Shown here piece after piece: positions 4,767-5,265 of a stretch of DNA of 5,265 nt (within the stretch, counting starts at the first letter, position 1; each line of letters opens with the position of its first letter). The translations under genes and the position numbers were made by a program. The notes beneath the pieces are model-generated. The model did not search any database. It was not told the origin of the DNA and saw nothing but the letters and a program-made list of their open reading frames with translations. The stretch comes from an uncultured Campylobacter sp. (GTDB lineage Bacteria > Campylobacterota > Campylobacteria > Campylobacterales > Campylobacteraceae): the NCBI RefSeq assembly GCF_938030685.1, contig NZ_CALHHX010000112.1:1-5265 (forward strand). Reading direction: 5' to 3'.

Positions 4767-5265
4767 ATGAAAACGATCCAAGCGGCTGAGATTACAAAAG
4801 TAGTCAGCGAACTTTGCAAAAAAGCCTGTTATCAAGTCACGCCAGATATGCGCGCGGCATTTGAGAAAGCGCGCGAGAACGAAACTTCGCCCATCGGCAA
4901 GGATATCTTAGGCAAACTCTTGCAAAATGCCGATTTAGCGGCGAAAGAGGTTGCACCGATCTGCCAAGATACCGGTATGACGGTGGTTTTTGTCGAACTT
5001 GGTCAGGATGTGCATATCGAGGGTGGATATTTGGAGGATGCTATCAACGCAGGCGTCGCGGACGGCTACGTAGGCGGCTATCTGCGTAAATCCGTGGTCG
5101 CAGAGCCGCTTTTTGAGCGTAAAAACACCACGAATAATACCCCCGCGGTCATCAATACACGTATCGTCCCAGGCGACAAGCTTAAGATAAAAGTAGCCCC
5201 AAAAGGCTTCGGCAGCGAAAACAAATCGGTGCTAAAAATGCTCGTTCCCGCAGACGGCATCGAGG
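4767..5265 (+). CDS. Fumarate hydratase class I, alpha subunit, N-terminal fragment (runs off right edge)
   Basis: The first 166 codons of an iron-sulfur hydro-lyase that interconverts fumarate and malate in the cytoplasm. The motif CQDTG (66-70) holds the first cysteine ligand of the [4Fe-4S] cluster. Further family blocks are GGYLRKSVV (103-111), NTPAVI (124-129) and PKGFGSENKS (145-154). With the first cluster cysteine at residue 66, the spacing fits the alpha subunit of the two-subunit enzyme rather than the longer single-chain FumA, so a beta-subunit gene is expected just downstream. The other cluster cysteines lie beyond the window. The related L(+)-tartrate dehydratase alpha subunit (TtdA) is the main alternative, though fumarase is more likely in this group. 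NTTNN (120-124) differs slightly from the NTGDN I recall as usual. AAGGAG and TATAAT upstream support this start. Confidence 0.88.
   Translation, partial: MKTIQAAEITKVVSELCKKACYQVTPDMRAAFEKARENETSPIGKDILGKLLQNADLAAKEVAPICQDTGMTVVFVELGQDVHIEGGYLEDAINAGVADGYVGGYLRKSVVAEPLFERKNTTNNTPAVINTRIVPGDKLKIKVAPKGFGSENKSVLKMLVPADGIE

Overview
The window looks like chromosomal DNA of a Campylobacter-type epsilonproteobacterium (Campylobacterota). The signs are strong AAGGAG ribosome sites a few bases before ATG, TATAAT-type -10 boxes with T/A-rich upstream sequence and no clear -35, intergenic DNA full of AAATTTT/AAAATTT words, and the haoC-haoA gene pair typical of this group. The coding DNA is richer in G+C than in C. 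jejuni, which suggests an oral or anaerobic Campylobacter such as C. gracilis. The species is an inference.

Layout. At 1-127 (minus) is the N-terminus of a probable membrane protein, with a good promoter and a perfect 12-bp inverted repeat upstream. At 438-656 (plus) is a 72-residue cysteine-rich lipoprotein. Positions 657-1903 hold about 1.25 kb with no convincing gene, but with palindromes, degenerate repeats and two long open frames lacking any methionine, which looks like decaying or repetitive DNA. At 1904-2320 (minus) is a small cytoplasmic helical protein resembling HEAT-repeat proteins. A strong terminator at 2522-2550 closes the operon that follows.

The core of the window is that operon, read on the minus strand: haoC (4567 to 4010), a membrane-anchored tetraheme NapC/NrfH-type quinol dehydrogenase, then haoA (3999 to 2599), a periplasmic octaheme cytochrome c of the hydroxylamine oxidoreductase family. 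In epsilonproteobacteria this pair is understood as a menaquinol-driven complex that reduces nitrite and hydroxylamine to ammonium, analogous to NrfHA. HaoC would take electrons from menaquinol and pass them to HaoA.

Divergent from haoCA across a 199-bp intergenic region, at 4767 and running off the right edge, is the alpha subunit of a class I (iron-sulfur) fumarate hydratase. Its promoter carries a 9+9 bp palindrome just upstream of the -10 box. Both divergent units fit anaerobic energy metabolism, one in nitrite ammonification and the other in the reductive or oxidative C4-dicarboxylate pathway.
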